Source of the DNA: Bradyrhizobium diazoefficiens
GTDB lineage: Bacteria > Pseudomonadota > Alphaproteobacteria > Rhizobiales > Xanthobacteraceae
Assembly: GCF_018131015.1 (NCBI RefSeq)
Contig: NZ_JAFCJJ010000022.1
Location: 1 to 64,000 of the forward strand
DNA: 64,000 nt
Reading direction: 5' to 3'
Notes under the pieces: generated by a model
What the model saw: the letters and a program-made list of their open reading frames with translations, nothing else
Told to the model about the DNA's origin: nothing
The model's database searches: none
Shown: one piece after another, positions 15,539 through 28,800 of the stretch
Layout of the letters: each line of letters begins with the position of its first letter
Numbering within the stretch: position 1 is the stretch's first letter
Program-made: the position numbers and the translations under genes

Positions 15539-16396
15539 ATGGCGTTGAATGCGGATGACATTTTCCTCAATCCCGCGCTGGAAGGCCGGGTGCGCGGGCA
15601 GGCCTGGGCGCTGCTGCTCCTCAACGCCGCCGATACAAGGCTGGGGTCATTGTTTGCGACGCAACAGCGCTGGCTGATGGCCCACGCGGCCCTGGCGCAG
15701 TTCTTCCGCGATGTTGCCGCGGCCGGAGCAGGCACAGGCGTGCTCGCCGCACGCGTTCTCGATCTCGTCGAGCAGCACCGGATCGCCAGCCGCAACACGG
15801 CGGCCGCCTTCCTCAGGGAGATGCTGAAATACGGCATCGTTCGGCATGTCTCGGGGAGCGAAGGCAGGCGTCTTCGTCCGGTCGAGCCTGCGCCTTCGGC
15901 ACTCGAGGCGCTGCATCAATGGCATCTGCTGCATCTGGCCACGCTGGATGGGCTCGATGGCGGCGGCCGCTCGGCGGCGCTCGCCGCCAGGCCGGAGATG
16001 CTCCCACGCATGCAGCCGCTGATCGCGGATGGCCTGCTCGGGTCCAACATGGTTCGCGAGCCCGAGCCGACCTTCAAGCTGTTCACCTGGGTCAACGAGG
16101 GGGGCGTGCTGATGGATCGCCTGATCGTCGGTTGCGCGGAAGGAGACGCTGGCGGTGATCGCATCACGACCGATGTCACGTCGGTGTCGGCGCTGGCGCA
16201 GCGGCTGAAATTGTCGCGAACCCAGCTTGGTCGCAAGCTCGCCGAGGCGGAGGCCATGGGAAGCCTCGGCTGGGTCGGCGCACGCGGCAAGTCGGCGCTA
16301 TGGGTCTCCAGGGGCTTTCGCCGCGAGTATCACAAGGCGCAGGCCGTCAAGCTGGCGATCATCGATAAGGCCTTCGATGCCTGCTTCCCCGCCTGA
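15539..16396 (+). CDS. putative DNA-binding protein with two winged-helix segments
   Basis: A protein of about 285 residues if it starts at the ATG at 15539 (MALNADDIFLNPALEGR). Upstream in-frame ATGs at 15443, 15473 and 15497 are possible, and no strong ribosome site decides the start. Two helix-turn-helix-like regions can be seen: VLDLVEQHRIASRNTAAAFLREMLKYGIV in the first half and VSALAQRLKLSRTQLGRKLAEAEAMGSL near the end, each followed by a wing-like strand pair. I do not recognise a family name. It lies upstream of the giant adhesin gene with 477 bp between and could regulate either it or the catabolic island. Confidence 0.6.
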   Translation: MALNADDIFLNPALEGRVRGQAWALLLLNAADTRLGSLFATQQRWLMAHAALAQFFRDVAAAGAGTGVLAARVLDLVEQHRIASRNTAAAFLREMLKYGIVRHVSGSEGRRLRPVEPAPSALEALHQWHLLHLATLDGLDGGGRSAALAARPEMLPRMQPLIADGLLGSNMVREPEPTFKLFTWVNEGGVLMDRLIVGCAEGDAGGDRITTDVTSVSALAQRLKLSRTQLGRKLAEAEAMGSLGWVGARGKSALWVSRGFRREYHKAQAVKLAIIDKAFDACFPA

Positions 16397-16873
16397 TGAT
16401 CCGCAGCGTTGATCGACCTGCCGTAGCCTGACCATTTTTGGTGGTCGACCTTTCCGGGCCAGTCTCGATCTTTACCGGAAATCTCGGGACGGATACCGAA
16501 ACATCAGATGATGATTCATGCGGCTGCGAGTAGCAGCGCCGCACTTCGATTTTCTGCGCGGAATGAGGAGTGGCCCATGTCGCGATTTATCATGAACGGC
16601 GTTTTCGGTCTTCGCTGCGGAAAGAACATGGCTCGTGTGAATGGCCATTCGCAGCCCTCGGCGTCTGAATACCGTACCAATAAGCGGCCGTCCTTTCGGC
16701 GGCGCGGAATCAGGGTGGCGCTGGAAGCAGAAGCAATGAATCCCGGAGATTGCATGACGAGGGTTGATCCTGTCCGTCGGTAGACGGAGCGCGCGACCTC
16801 AGCGTCATTCGATGCGTATTCAGTGGTGAACTTCAATCATTTTCTACGGCCTGTTTCCCGAACGGTATGATCA
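16397..16873. other. intergenic region upstream of the giant adhesin gene
   Basis: I see no convincing gene in these 477 bp. Open frames here (for example 16508-16783 on the plus strand) have no family-like sequence. There is an inverted repeat TTTCCGG (16451-16457) / CCGGAAA (16475-16481) and a short GACCA...TGGTC hairpin near 16430-16447. The long leader suggests complex control of the adhesin, but no clear -35/-10 pair can be named. Confidence 0.5.
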
Positions 16874-19800
16874 ATGCTGCATGTCGGAAATGACGAACGG
16901 CATTTTTCGCTCTCGATTTCGCAAGAGCTGTCGATCGAGGACGGCGCGTCCGCCGTCGCGATTCCGGACACGCATCTCCTTTTGAATGGCGATTTCAAGC
17001 GCGCTGGCGATGATCTGCGGCTGATCTCGGCTGACGGAAAGATTCACGTCATTGCCGGCTATTTCAAATCGGACAACCTGCACGCGCTGCGGTCGCCGGA
17101 CGGCGCGACGCTGACCGGCCGGATCGTCGCGGCGCTGGCGGGCCCAGGCGCTCCCGGACAGTACGCCGCCACAGATGCGCCATCGCCCGCGATGCAGGTG
17201 ATCGGGCACGCGGTGCGCATCGAAGGCCAGGTCACGGTGTTGCGCAATGGGGTCGTCGTGGCGCTCGACAATGGCGCCGTGGTGCTCAGGGGTGACGTGG
17301 TCCAGACCGGCAGCGATGGCATCGCGGGCCTCGTTTTCAACGATGGCAGCGCATTCCAGATCGGGCATGGTTCTCGCCTGTCCCTGACTGAATTCAGGTT
17401 CGACCCGCAGAGCAGCGCCAATGTCGAGACCTTCGATCTGCTCGAGGGCTCCTTCAGTTTCGCCTCGGGCAAGATTGCCCATTCGGGCGAGATGCGGATT
17501 GGAACGCCGGTCGCATCCGCCAAGATTGCGGGCTCCGTCGGCGGTGCCCAGGTGTCACCGGACGACGGGTCGTTCACGCTGTCGATTTTCGATCAGCATG
17601 ACGGGCAGCATCAGGCAACGACCTACGATCGAAACGGCAACGCCATTGCGACGGTCAGCAGTGACGGCGGTCGATTGACGCTGAAACCCTCAGGCACCGA
17701 CCAGTTCACCACCAGCGAGCAGTTCAAGACGGACGCAGACAAGGCGGGTGAGCAGGATGCGTTGAACAGCATTTTGCAAATCCAGAACCTTGGCGATCGC
17801 AATGGCAGCGCCCCGCGCGACGGTACCGGCAAGCCCGGTTCGTCGTCTCCGCCCGGCCCGAGCGATCCGGGGTCTGGAGGGCCGTCGTTTCAGCCGGGGT
17901 CTCCTGATCACGGCCCGGCGTCGAACGTCGCCGTGGATGCCGCGTTCCAGCCAGGCAGCGCAGGCGCTGGAGGAGGAGGTGGGCCACCGGCCAACCGGGC
18001 GCCGGTCATCGGCGCCGCACAGACGGCGGTTACGGTCCAGGAGGACGCGGCGCTCGATATCCACGGGCGGTTGCACACCGACGGCACGATCGCGTTCACG
18101 GACCTCGATCCCTCCGATGCGCATGTCGTCTCGGTCAGTTTCGTCGGCTCGACCCGCGCGGGCGGCTTGCCGCTCGGGACCATGGACGCGCATCTGGCTT
18201 CCGACACCGCCAACGGCCTCGGTGGCCAGGCGACCTGGCGATATCTCGTCGACGACGCCGACGTCCAGTTTCTGCGGGCCGGCCAGACCGTCACCGAAAC
18301 CTACGCGGTGACCATCGGTGATGGCCATGGCGGGCTGGCAAGCCGGAACGTCACCGTCACGATCACCGGCGAGGAGGATGCCCCCGTCCTCGCCGCTGCA
18401 TCGGCAGGCACAAGGGAAGAGACCGACGCTGCCGCGCAGCACGCCACGCTGAGGGGCGCGCTGGCGGTGACCGATCCCGACATCGGTGACACCCTGACGG
18501 CCTCGATCGTGAACGCACCCGTGGTGACGCTCGACGGCCATGCCTTCACCTTGCCGGCGGGTGCAGCATCGCTGATCGGCAACGCGCTGTCGTTCCACCA
18601 GACGACGTCGAACGGCGGCACGGCCGGCATCGACTGGACCTACGATCCATCCGCGGCAAATCTGGATTTCCTGCGGGAGGGGCAGAGCCTGGTCGTGACC
18701 TACACGGTCGAGGTCAGCGACGGCCTTCTCACCAGCCAGCAGACGCTGACGATCACCGTCACCGGCACCAATGACGTCCCCGTCGTGAGCGGTGACGCCG
18801 CGGCCACCGATGAGGCGGCGGATGCATCGGCGCAGGCCATCTCGCTCACCGGCGCGATCTCGGTCAGCGATCCCGACGTCGGCGATACGCTCACGGCCTC
18901 GGTGGTCGGCGCGCCCGTCGTCAGCCTCGATGGTCACGCCTTCACCCTGCCGGCCGGTGCGCTCGCGCTCACCGACAGCAGCGCCTTTGCGCTCGATGCC
19001 GCTCCCCACCTGTCCACGGGCGGCACGACGTCGTTCGGCTGGACTTACCAGCCCGGTGCGGCGGATCTCGACTTCCTGCGCGAGGGGCAGACGCTCACAT
19101 TGACCTACGCGGTCGCGGTCAATGACGGCACCGCGACCAGCGCCACGCAATACGTCACGGTCACCATCAACGGCAAGAACGATGCGCCCGTGGTGACCGG
19201 CGACAGCGCGGCGACCGACGAGGCGGCCGACGCCCATGCGCAGGCAATCTCGCTTTCGGGTGCGATCTCGGCAAGCGACCGCGACGTCGGCGATACGCTG
19301 ACCGCCTCGGTGGTCGGCGCTCCCGTGGTCAGCCTCGATGGCCATGCCTTCACCTTGCCGGCCGGGGCGCAAGCGCTCGCCGACAGTGCTGCCTTTGCGC
19401 TCGATGCCACCAGCCAGCCCTCCACCGGCGGCACCACGACGTTCGGCTGGACCTACCAGCCCGGCACGGCAGATCTCGATTTCCTGAAAGACGGCCAGAC
19501 TCTCACGCTGACCTATGCGGTCGCGGTCGGCGACGGCACCACGACCAGCGCCACGCAATTTGTGACGATCACAATCGACGGCAAGAACGATGCCCCGGTC
19601 GCCGTCGGGCACAGCTATGTGACCGACGAGGACCATCCGCTGGTGGTGCCGGCCACGGGCGTGCTCACCGGCGCAAGCGACCTCGACGGCGATGCGCTCC
19701 ACGCCATCCTCGTCAATGGTCCCGCGCACGGCACGCTGACGCTGAATGGCGACGGCTCGTTCAGCTATGCGCCGGCCGCGGACTACAACGGCAACGACAG

Positions 19801-22800
19801 CTTTACCTACAAGATCAACGACGGCCTCGCGGACTCGGACGTCGCGACCGTCGACATCGTCGTGCAGGCCGTCAACGATCCGGCGGTGATCGCGGGAACG
19901 ACCAGGGGCTCGGTGACGGAAGCGGGCGGCGTCGGCAACGCGGTGGCGGGAACGCCGAGCGCGACCGGCACGCTGACCGACAGTGACGTCGACAATCCCG
20001 CCGACACGTTCACGGCAGTCACCACGCCTGCGGCCAGCACCGGCCATTACGGCACTTACACGATCGATGCGGGCGGGGCGTGGACCTACACGCTCGACAA
20101 CGACAATCCGGCGGTGCAGGCACTCCGCGCCGGGGGCACGCTGACCGATACGTTCACGGCGGCGACGGCCGATGGAACCCCGCAACAGGTCACGATCACG
20201 ATCACCGGCGCCAACGACGCCGCGGTGCTGTCGGCGGATACCGTCAATCTGGACGAGACCGATGCCGTGCCGTCGACCGGCGGCACGCTGACGATCCACG
20301 ATCCCGACAGTCCGCAAATCTTCGTCGCGCAGCCGGGCACGGCCGGGCACTACGGCACCTTCACCATCGACGCGAATGGCGCATGGACCTATGTCGCGAG
20401 CTCCGCGCATGACGAGTTCGTGGGCGGCCAGACCTACACCGACACCTTCTCGGTCGCGAGCGCGGACGGCACAACCTCGTCCGTCACCATCAATATCCTC
20501 GGCAGTGACGATCCCGCCAGGATGACCGGGACGACCACCGGTACGGTGACCGAGGCTGGCGGCGTCGCCAACGCCGTGGCGGGCACGCCGACCGCGACCG
20601 GCACGCTGACGCTGGTCGACGTCGATACGCCTTCCGACACCTTCGTGGCGGTCGCCACGCCGACCGCCAGCACCGGCGGCTACGGCACCTACACCGTGAG
20701 CCCCGCGGGCGCGTGGAGCTACACGCTCGACAACGACAATCCGGCGGTCCAGGCGCTCGCCGCCGGCGCGACCATGACCGACACCTTTTCGGTGATGGCA
20801 ACCGACGGCACCGCGAAGCCCATCACCATCACGATCACGGGCACCAACGACGCCGCGGTGCTGTCGGCGGACACCGTCAATCTGGACGAGACCGATTCCG
20901 TGCTGTCGACCGGCGGAACGCTGACGATTCATGACGTCGACAGCCCGCAAACCTTCGTCGCGCAGACGGGCACGCTCGGGCAATACGGCACGTTCACCAT
21001 CGGCACCGACGGCGTATGGACCTATGTCGCGACCTCGGCGCACAACGAGTTCGTGGACGGCCAGATCTATACGGACACGTTTTCCGTGGCGAGCGCAGAC
21101 GGCACGACATCATCCGTCACCATCAACATCCGCGGCAGTAACGACGCGGCCTCGATATCGGGCAGCAGCAGCGGTTCGGTGACGGAAGCAGGCGGCGTCG
21201 CCAACGCGGTGGCGGGAACGCCGAGCGTGACCGGCACGCTGGTGTCCATCGACGCCGACAATCTCAACACTTTTGCAGCCGTCCTGACCCAGACCGGCAG
21301 CACCGGCGGCTATGGCACCTACACGATCAATTCGGCCGGCGTGTGGACCTACACGCTCGACAACGACAATCCGACGGTGCAGGGGCTGAATGCCGGGGGC
21401 ACGCTCACCGACAATTTCACGGTGACGACGGCTGACGGCACTCCGCAACAGGTCACGATCACGATCAACGGCGCCAACGACGCCGCGGTGCTGTCGGCGG
21501 CCACCGTCAATCTGGGCGAGACCGATGCGGTGCTGTCGACCGGCGGCACGCTGACGATCCACGACGTGGACAGTCCTGAAACCTTTGTCGCGCAGACCGG
21601 CACGGTCGGGCACTACGGCACCTTCACGATCGACGCCGATGGCGCATGGACCTATGTCGCGAGCTCGGCGCACAACGAGTTCGTGGGCGGCCAGACCTAC
21701 ACCGACACGTTCACCGTCGCGAGTGCGGACGGCACGGCCACCTCCGTCACCATCAACATTCTCGGCAGCAACGATGCAGCCTCGATTTCCGGCACCAGCA
21801 CGGGCACGGTCACGGAAGCCGGCGGCCTCAACAACGCGGTGGCGGGAACGCCGAGCGCGACGGGCACGCTGGCGGCGAGCGACGTCGACAATCCCGGCAC
21901 GTTTACGCCGGTCCTGACGCAGACAGCCAGCATCGGCGGCTACGGCACCTACACCATGACTGCCGCAGGCGTGTGGACCTACACGCTCGACAACAGCAAT
22001 CCGACGGTACAGGGGCTCAATGCCGGGGCCACGCTGACCGACACGTTCACGGTGACGACGGTCGACGGCACGGCCCAACGGGTGACGATCACCATCAACG
22101 GCACCGACGACGCCGCGGTCATCCCGGCGGTGACGCTCAACCTGGCCGAAACCGACGCGCCGTTGTCGACCGGCGGTACGCTGACGATCCAGGACCCCGA
22201 CAGTCCGCAATCCTTCGTCGCGCAGCCGGGCACGGCCGGACTCTACGGCACCTTCACGCTCGCCACCGAGGGCACCTGGACCTATGTCGCAAGCTCCGCC
22301 CATGACGACTTCGTCGGCGGGCGCACCTACACCGACACATTTTCCGTGGCCAGCGCGGACGGCACCACCTCGTCCGTCACCGTCAACATCCTGGGCACCG
22401 ACGATCCCGCCTCGATGACCGGACCGTCGACCGGCTCGGTCACCGAGGCGGGCGGTATCGCCAATGCGGCGCCGGGAATTCCGGGCGCGACCGGCCGGCT
22501 GACGCTGTTCGACCCGGACACGTCCACGGTGACGTTCGTAACGGTGCCGACGCCGACAGCCAGCGCCGGCGGCTACGGCACCTACACCGTGTCGGCGGGC
22601 GGGGTGTGGAGCTACACGCTCGACAACAACAATACCGCGGTGCAGGCGCTCAAGGCCGGCGCTGTTCTGACCGACACGTTCTCGGTGGCCGCAAGCGACG
22701 GCAGCACGCAGCTCGTGACCATCACGATCAACGGCACCAACGACGCGCCCGTGCTGTCCGGGGACGGCGCGGCCGCATTGCTGCAGGGCCTGTCCACCGC

Positions 22801-25800
22801 GATCACCACGGCCGACATTAGCCTGTCCGACGTCGACAACAGCGCGAGCGAGCTGACCTTCAACGTCAGCGGCACGTCCCACGGTTATGTCGCGCTGTCG
22901 AGCGCGCCCGGCGTTGCGATAACGAGCTTTACCCAGGCGCAGCTCGCCGCAGGCCAGGTGATCTTCGTCAACGACGGCACGCTCGACCCGTCCGCGAGCT
23001 TCACGGTGTACGGGACCGACGGCAGTGCGGTCACCGGATCGCTCACGGTCAACGTCGCCGTCACCAATGATTTCGTGCTGCCGGGAAACATCGACCTCGG
23101 CGGCGTTTCCGAAACGATCCATAGCCTGACGCAGTCCGGCGGCACGCTGTCCGGTACGGGCACGCTGACCGACGCCAACGGGGCGACCTTCACCGGCGGC
23201 ACCGAAAGCGGCAGCGGCACGACAATCGTCAACGGGCTTGCAAAGTTCTTCGATGCCAACAACGAGACCTTCACGCTCGACGGCCGGGCGCTGGTGCTGC
23301 ACGGCTCGGGCCAGACCGGCGTATTCTCCGGCGACACGCTGCGGCTGAACAACGGCGCGAACTTCAAGATCGATGCCGGCGTCACCTTCACGGATTCGAC
23401 CGCGAGCGGCACCGGCTTCAACATCGCGTCCAGCGCCGGGACCGGCTCGGTCACCGTTGCCGGCAACTATGACAAGGCGGGACCCGGCACCACCATCATC
23501 AGCACCGCGCTGGCCAACAGCGGCGTCATCGACGCCAAGGCGGGGACGCTCGATCTTGCCGGCAACGTCACCAACACCGGCACGCTGCAGGCGGAGGGCG
23601 GCGGCAAGCTGCTGGTGGCGGGCAATCTCTCCGGCAGCGGCGCGGTCACCGTCGGCAACGGTGGCACCGTCGAGTTCGGCGCGAGCGTTGCGTCCGGCCA
23701 GACCGTGACCTTCAACGGCGCATCGGCGACGTTGAAGCTCGATGCGCCCGCGAGCTTTGGCGGCACCATCGCGGGTTTCAGCAGCGCAACCGACGCGATC
23801 GATCTCGCCGGGATCAACTACAATTCAGGTCAGTTCTCGCAGTCGTTCAATTCGGCGACCGGCGTCCTGCATGTCACCGACGGCACCCGCAGCGCCGACC
23901 TGCATTTCAGCGGACCGACCTACGGCTTTGCCTTCTCGTCCGACGGCGCCGGCGGCACCCTGATCAAGCCGTCCAACGTCTACGTCGTCCACAACGCCGC
24001 CGAGCTCAACACGGCGCTGCTTGCGGTCAGCGTGGGCGGCGCGGCGTCGGCCGCCAATACCAACTATTCGATCGAGTTCGCCAACGATATTTCGGTGACC
24101 TCGCTCGGCTCCAATCTGACGGCGATCAATCTCGCAAGCGGCAGCTCGCTCGCCATTCATGGCGCCGGACATGCGCTCGATGGCGGCAACGCCTATCGCG
24201 GCCTGTTCGTCTATGGCGGCAATGTCACCATCGACAATCTTGCCATCAATCACATGGTCGCGCAGGGCGGGGCGGGCGGGAAGCAGGGTGGCGGCGGCGG
24301 TGCCGGACTGGGCGGCGGCCTCTTCATCGCGTCCGGCGCCACGGTCGCGATCAGCAATGTCAGCTTCAGCGCCGACAAGGCGATCGGCGGCGCCGGCGGC
24401 GGAAACGGCGGTGGCGACAATCTGGGCGGCGGCGGCGGCGGCATGGGATCGGCCGGAATCGCCAACACTGGGCAATACCGACACACTTATACGCCTCCAG
24501 ATCCGGCTCACATCTCCTACATCGCAACCGCGGTCGACGGGACCGCCGGCGGCGGTGTCGGATTGAACATTCCGGGACGGGCCTACCTTTTGAATGGCGG
24601 TACGGGAGCCCACTGGTTTGGCCAGTACGACGGCTTCCGCAGCTCTGCGCCGGCCGGAACTGGTGGCTTTGGCGGTGGCGGCGGCGGTGGCTTCTACGGC
24701 TACACGGACAACATCACGTTCGCCCAAACCGGCAGTGTCGACCACATCGCCGTGGTGGGCACCAACGGCGGCGCCGGCGGCTTCGGCGGTGGCGGTGGCG
24801 GCGGATCGAGCGGCCACGGTTCTCACATCACACACAGCACCGGCGGTGCCGGCGGGTTCGGCGGCGGTGGCGGCGGCGGATATTTTGGCGGTGGCGGCGG
24901 CTATGGCGGCGGCCAGGGCGGTGGCCGCAACGGGCAGTACGGCGCGCTCGGCGCCGGTGGCGGCGGCTTGGGTGCCGGCGGCGACATCTTCGTTCAGGAA
25001 GGCGGCCACCTGGTCGTGGGCGCGGGATCGCTGTCCGGGGGGAGTGTCACCGGCGGCGCCGCAGGTGAGATTGCCACCACGGCCCAGGCCGGCAAGGGGC
25101 TCGGCTCCGGCATCTTCATCCAAGGCAACCAGACCATCACCTTCGCCCCGGCGGCCGGCGACGATTTGACGATCGCGGACGTCATCGCCGACCAGCACGG
25201 CAATGGCGGCACCGGCAATGTCCTGATCACTGGCGGTACCGTGCATTTTGCCGGCGCCAACTCCTATGTCGGCACCACCGTCGTCAATGCCGGCGCGACG
25301 CTCAACATCGACGCGGGCGGGGCGCCCGGGACCGGCACCGTCACCGCCAATGGCGTGCTCAACGTCAACACCGCGACGACGTTCGCGGGAGCGGTCAACG
25401 ATGGCGGCGTCCTCAACGTCAATGCGGCGACGACGTTTTCGGGCGCGGTCAACGACAGCGGCATCCTCAACGTCAATGCCGCGACGAATTTTGCGGCCGC
25501 CGTCGTCGACACCGGCGTCCTCAACGTCAATGCGGTGACGACCTTCGCAAGCACGGTCACCAACAGCGCCACGCTGAACGTCAATGCGGCGACGATTTTC
25601 GCGAGCACGGTGACCGACAACGGCACGCTCAACGTCAACGCGGCCGCGACCTTCCAGGGGACGTTCGTCGACAACGGCACCGTCAACGTCAATTCCGGCG
25701 TTGCGGATTTCGGCGGATCGTTCACCGGCAACGGCACCATCTATTTCGGAGCCGCCACCAGCGGAACGGCCGTGTTCGAGCAGGGCGTTCCGACCCAGAC

Positions 25801-28800
25801 CATCGTCGGATTTTCCAACGGCGACGTCGTCGACCTCCGCACGGTCGTGGCCACCACGGTGTCGGTCGGCGCGGGCAACGTCGTGACGCTGAAGGACGCC
25901 GGCGGCGCGACGGTCGCGACGCTGCATTTCGATCCGGCCCAGACGCTCGGACCGTTCGGCGTGACCAGTGACGGTCATGGCGGCACCAACCTCGCCGCGA
26001 TCCAGACCACCTTCAATGTGGGCACCGCGGCCGAGCTCAGCGCAGCGCTCGCCGCGATCAGCCAGGGCGGCACGTCGTATGCAAAGAACATTGCCTACAC
26101 GATCCACTTCACCGGCGACATCTCGCTGGCTCCGCTCGCGGCCAACGCGCAGCTCGCCGCGATCAATCTCGACACCGGCAGCTCGCTGCTGGTCGACGGC
26201 GCGGGCTTTACGCTCGACGGCGCCAACGCCCATCGCGGCTTCTTCGAATATGCGGGGAACGTCAAGATCCAGCACCTGACCATCGCCAACATGCTGGCGC
26301 AGGGCGGCAATGGCGCCATCGGCGGGGGCGGCGGCGGTGCCGGGCTTGGCGGCGGCCTGTTCGTCGCGGCCGGTGCGACAGTGACCATCTCCGACGTCGC
26401 CTTCCGATACAACGCTGCGCATGGCGGCAATGGCGGTGGCGTGAACCCGGCCGCCGGATTCGTTCAAGGCGGTGGCGGCGGCGGCGGCATGGGCATCGAC
26501 GGAGCACCAGGCTCCACCACCTCGGTGTCCCATCAGAACGGCCGGGGTTATGCAGGTGGCACCGGCGGCGGCCTCGGCCTGTCGAATCTTGCGGGCGGAA
26601 GCGGGGCGGGGGCGACGTCGTTCCGCGGATCCTTCCCGTCATCCGGCACCTTCGGCGGCGGCGGCGGCGGGGGTGGCGGTTATATCGCGGGCCGGATCGA
26701 CGGAAGCCCCGGTGCACAGGGCGGATTCGGCGCTGGCGGTGGTGCTGGCGGTGGGTATTTTCCTCTCTACACTTACGGCTCGGGTGCTAACAGTGCCGGC
26801 GGCAATGGCGGCTTTGGCGGCGGCGGTGGCGGCGGCGGACTGCAAGGTCGGATATGGGCTGGCCAGGGCGGATTTGGTGCCGGCAATGGCAGCGTCTCCA
26901 TCGCGTATCGCGCCGGCGGGTATTACCAGGCAAAGATCGGCAATGTCGGCGGCGGCGGGCTTGGCGCCGGCGGCGGCGTCTTCGTCCAGGAAGGCGGCTC
27001 GCTCATCATCGAGAGCGGGTCGCTGTCCGGCGGCTCCGTTGCCGGAGGCGCTGCGGGTGCCATCCAGGCGGCCCATCAGCTGTACATGCCCGGCGCCGGC
27101 CAGGGGCTGGGCAGTGGCATCTTCCTCCAGGGCAATCAAACGCTGACATTCGCGCCGACCTTGGGCGCGACCGTGACGGTCGCCGACGTCATCGCCGACC
27201 AGGGCGGCAACGGCGGGCGCGGTGCGGTGGACGTCAAGGGCGCGGGCATCGTCGAGTTCGACGCTGTCAACACCTATTCCGGCGGCACCACAATCGAGGC
27301 CGGCGCCACGCTGACGCTCGGCGCCGGCGGCACGATGGGCACGGGCACGATCACCAACTACGGCACGCTGCACCTCGCGCACGCGACGACGGTGGCGAAC
27401 GCCATCGCCGACAACGGCGACATTCTCGTCGATGGCTCCGAGTCCTACACCTTCACGTCCGCCATCTCGGGCTCGGGAACGATCACGTTCGGTAGCGGAT
27501 CGACCACGCTGGCCTTCAACGGCAATGCGCCGACGCAGGTCATTCACGGCTTTGGTGTCGGCGATGCCGTCGACCTCAAGACCGTGGCGGCAACCGGGAT
27601 CGGCTCGTATGCCAACGGCATTCTCACGCTGACCGATGCGGGTGGCGCGGTCGTCGGCACCCTGAACTTCGATCCGGCCCAGGGCGATCTGGTCACGACC
27701 GGCTTCCGCGTCGTGCCGGACGGCAGCGGCGGCACCTATGTCGTGCTCAACGGCATCCAGACCACCTTCGAGGTCTCCACTTACGCCGAATTGCAGACCG
27801 CACTGAAGTCGATCAACAATGGCGGCACCAATTCGGCCACCAACACCGCTTACACGATCAACATCCACGCCAATCTGGCGCTGACCCAGTACATCCCCGC
27901 GATCGACCTCGCCGCCGGCGACACCCTGGCGATCAACGGCCTTGGCCACACCATCGACGGTGGGGTCAACGGCGTTGCGACCTATTCGGGATTCTATCTG
28001 CGCTCGGGCGACGTCACGCTGTCGGACCTGACCATCCAGAACACCGTTCAGCGCGGCGGCGACGGCACCGGCGATCCGCATTCGAGGAACGGGGGCGGCG
28101 GAGGCGGCCTCGGCGCCGGTGGCGGCCTGTTCGTCGGCGCGGGCGCTTCGGCGACGCTCGACAATATAAGCTTCATCGGCGACCAGGCGATCGGCGGCAA
28201 TGGTGGCAGGGGCTATGGCGCAGCGCCGCCCCAAGATACCGATGTCGGCCGGGGCGGCTTGTTTCAAGGACGCTACAATTACAACAACGGCTATGGCGGC
28301 TTCGGCACCGGTGGCCGGGGCAGTAACGGCTTTATCGGTGCGGGCAATGGCCACTTCGGCGCCGGCGCCGGCGGCGGAGCCAGTCGTTTCAGCAACAACC
28401 CGTATGGTCTTCACTCGCCTGGCCAGGATGGTGGCATCGGGGGCTACGCTGGGGGCACCGGCGGCACCGGGCAATGGCCCGGCAATCTGGGCGGTGGCGG
28501 CGGCGGCGGTGCCGGCCTCGGTGGCGCCATCTTCGTCATGGCCGGTGGTTCGCTGTCTGTCAGCAACGGCAGTCTTTCAGGCAATAACGCGATCGGCGGC
28601 GGCGGCGGTAGCGGCGGCCTTAGCGGAAGTGCCGGACAGGGCCTTGGTGGGGCGTTCTTCAACAACGGCTCCGAGATCGCACTGACATCGACCGCGGGCA
28701 AGACGCTCCGGATCGAGGACTCCATCGCCGGCACCGGAACCCTCGACCTCGAAGGCCCCGGCAACTTCACCCTGCTGGGCGCGATCTCCGGCAGCCAGAC

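Noticed and set aside
16508..16783. A 91-codon plus-strand frame in the gap before the adhesin.
   Set aside because: No ribosome site, no hydrophobic or family-like pattern, and an equally long frame exists on the other strand.
17690..21043. A minus-strand open frame of 1,117 codons opposite the adhesin gene; similar long ones at 23825-26533 and 31913-34507.
   Set aside because: They are Arg/Gly/Asp-rich shadows caused by the GC-rich third positions of the repeat gene, with no domain-like text. The plus strand shows clear VCBS, Ig-like and secretion features.
19880..22745. Regular repeats as a CRISPR array.
   Set aside because: The units are long, in frame, continuous and protein-coding; there are no short identical repeats with unique spacers.
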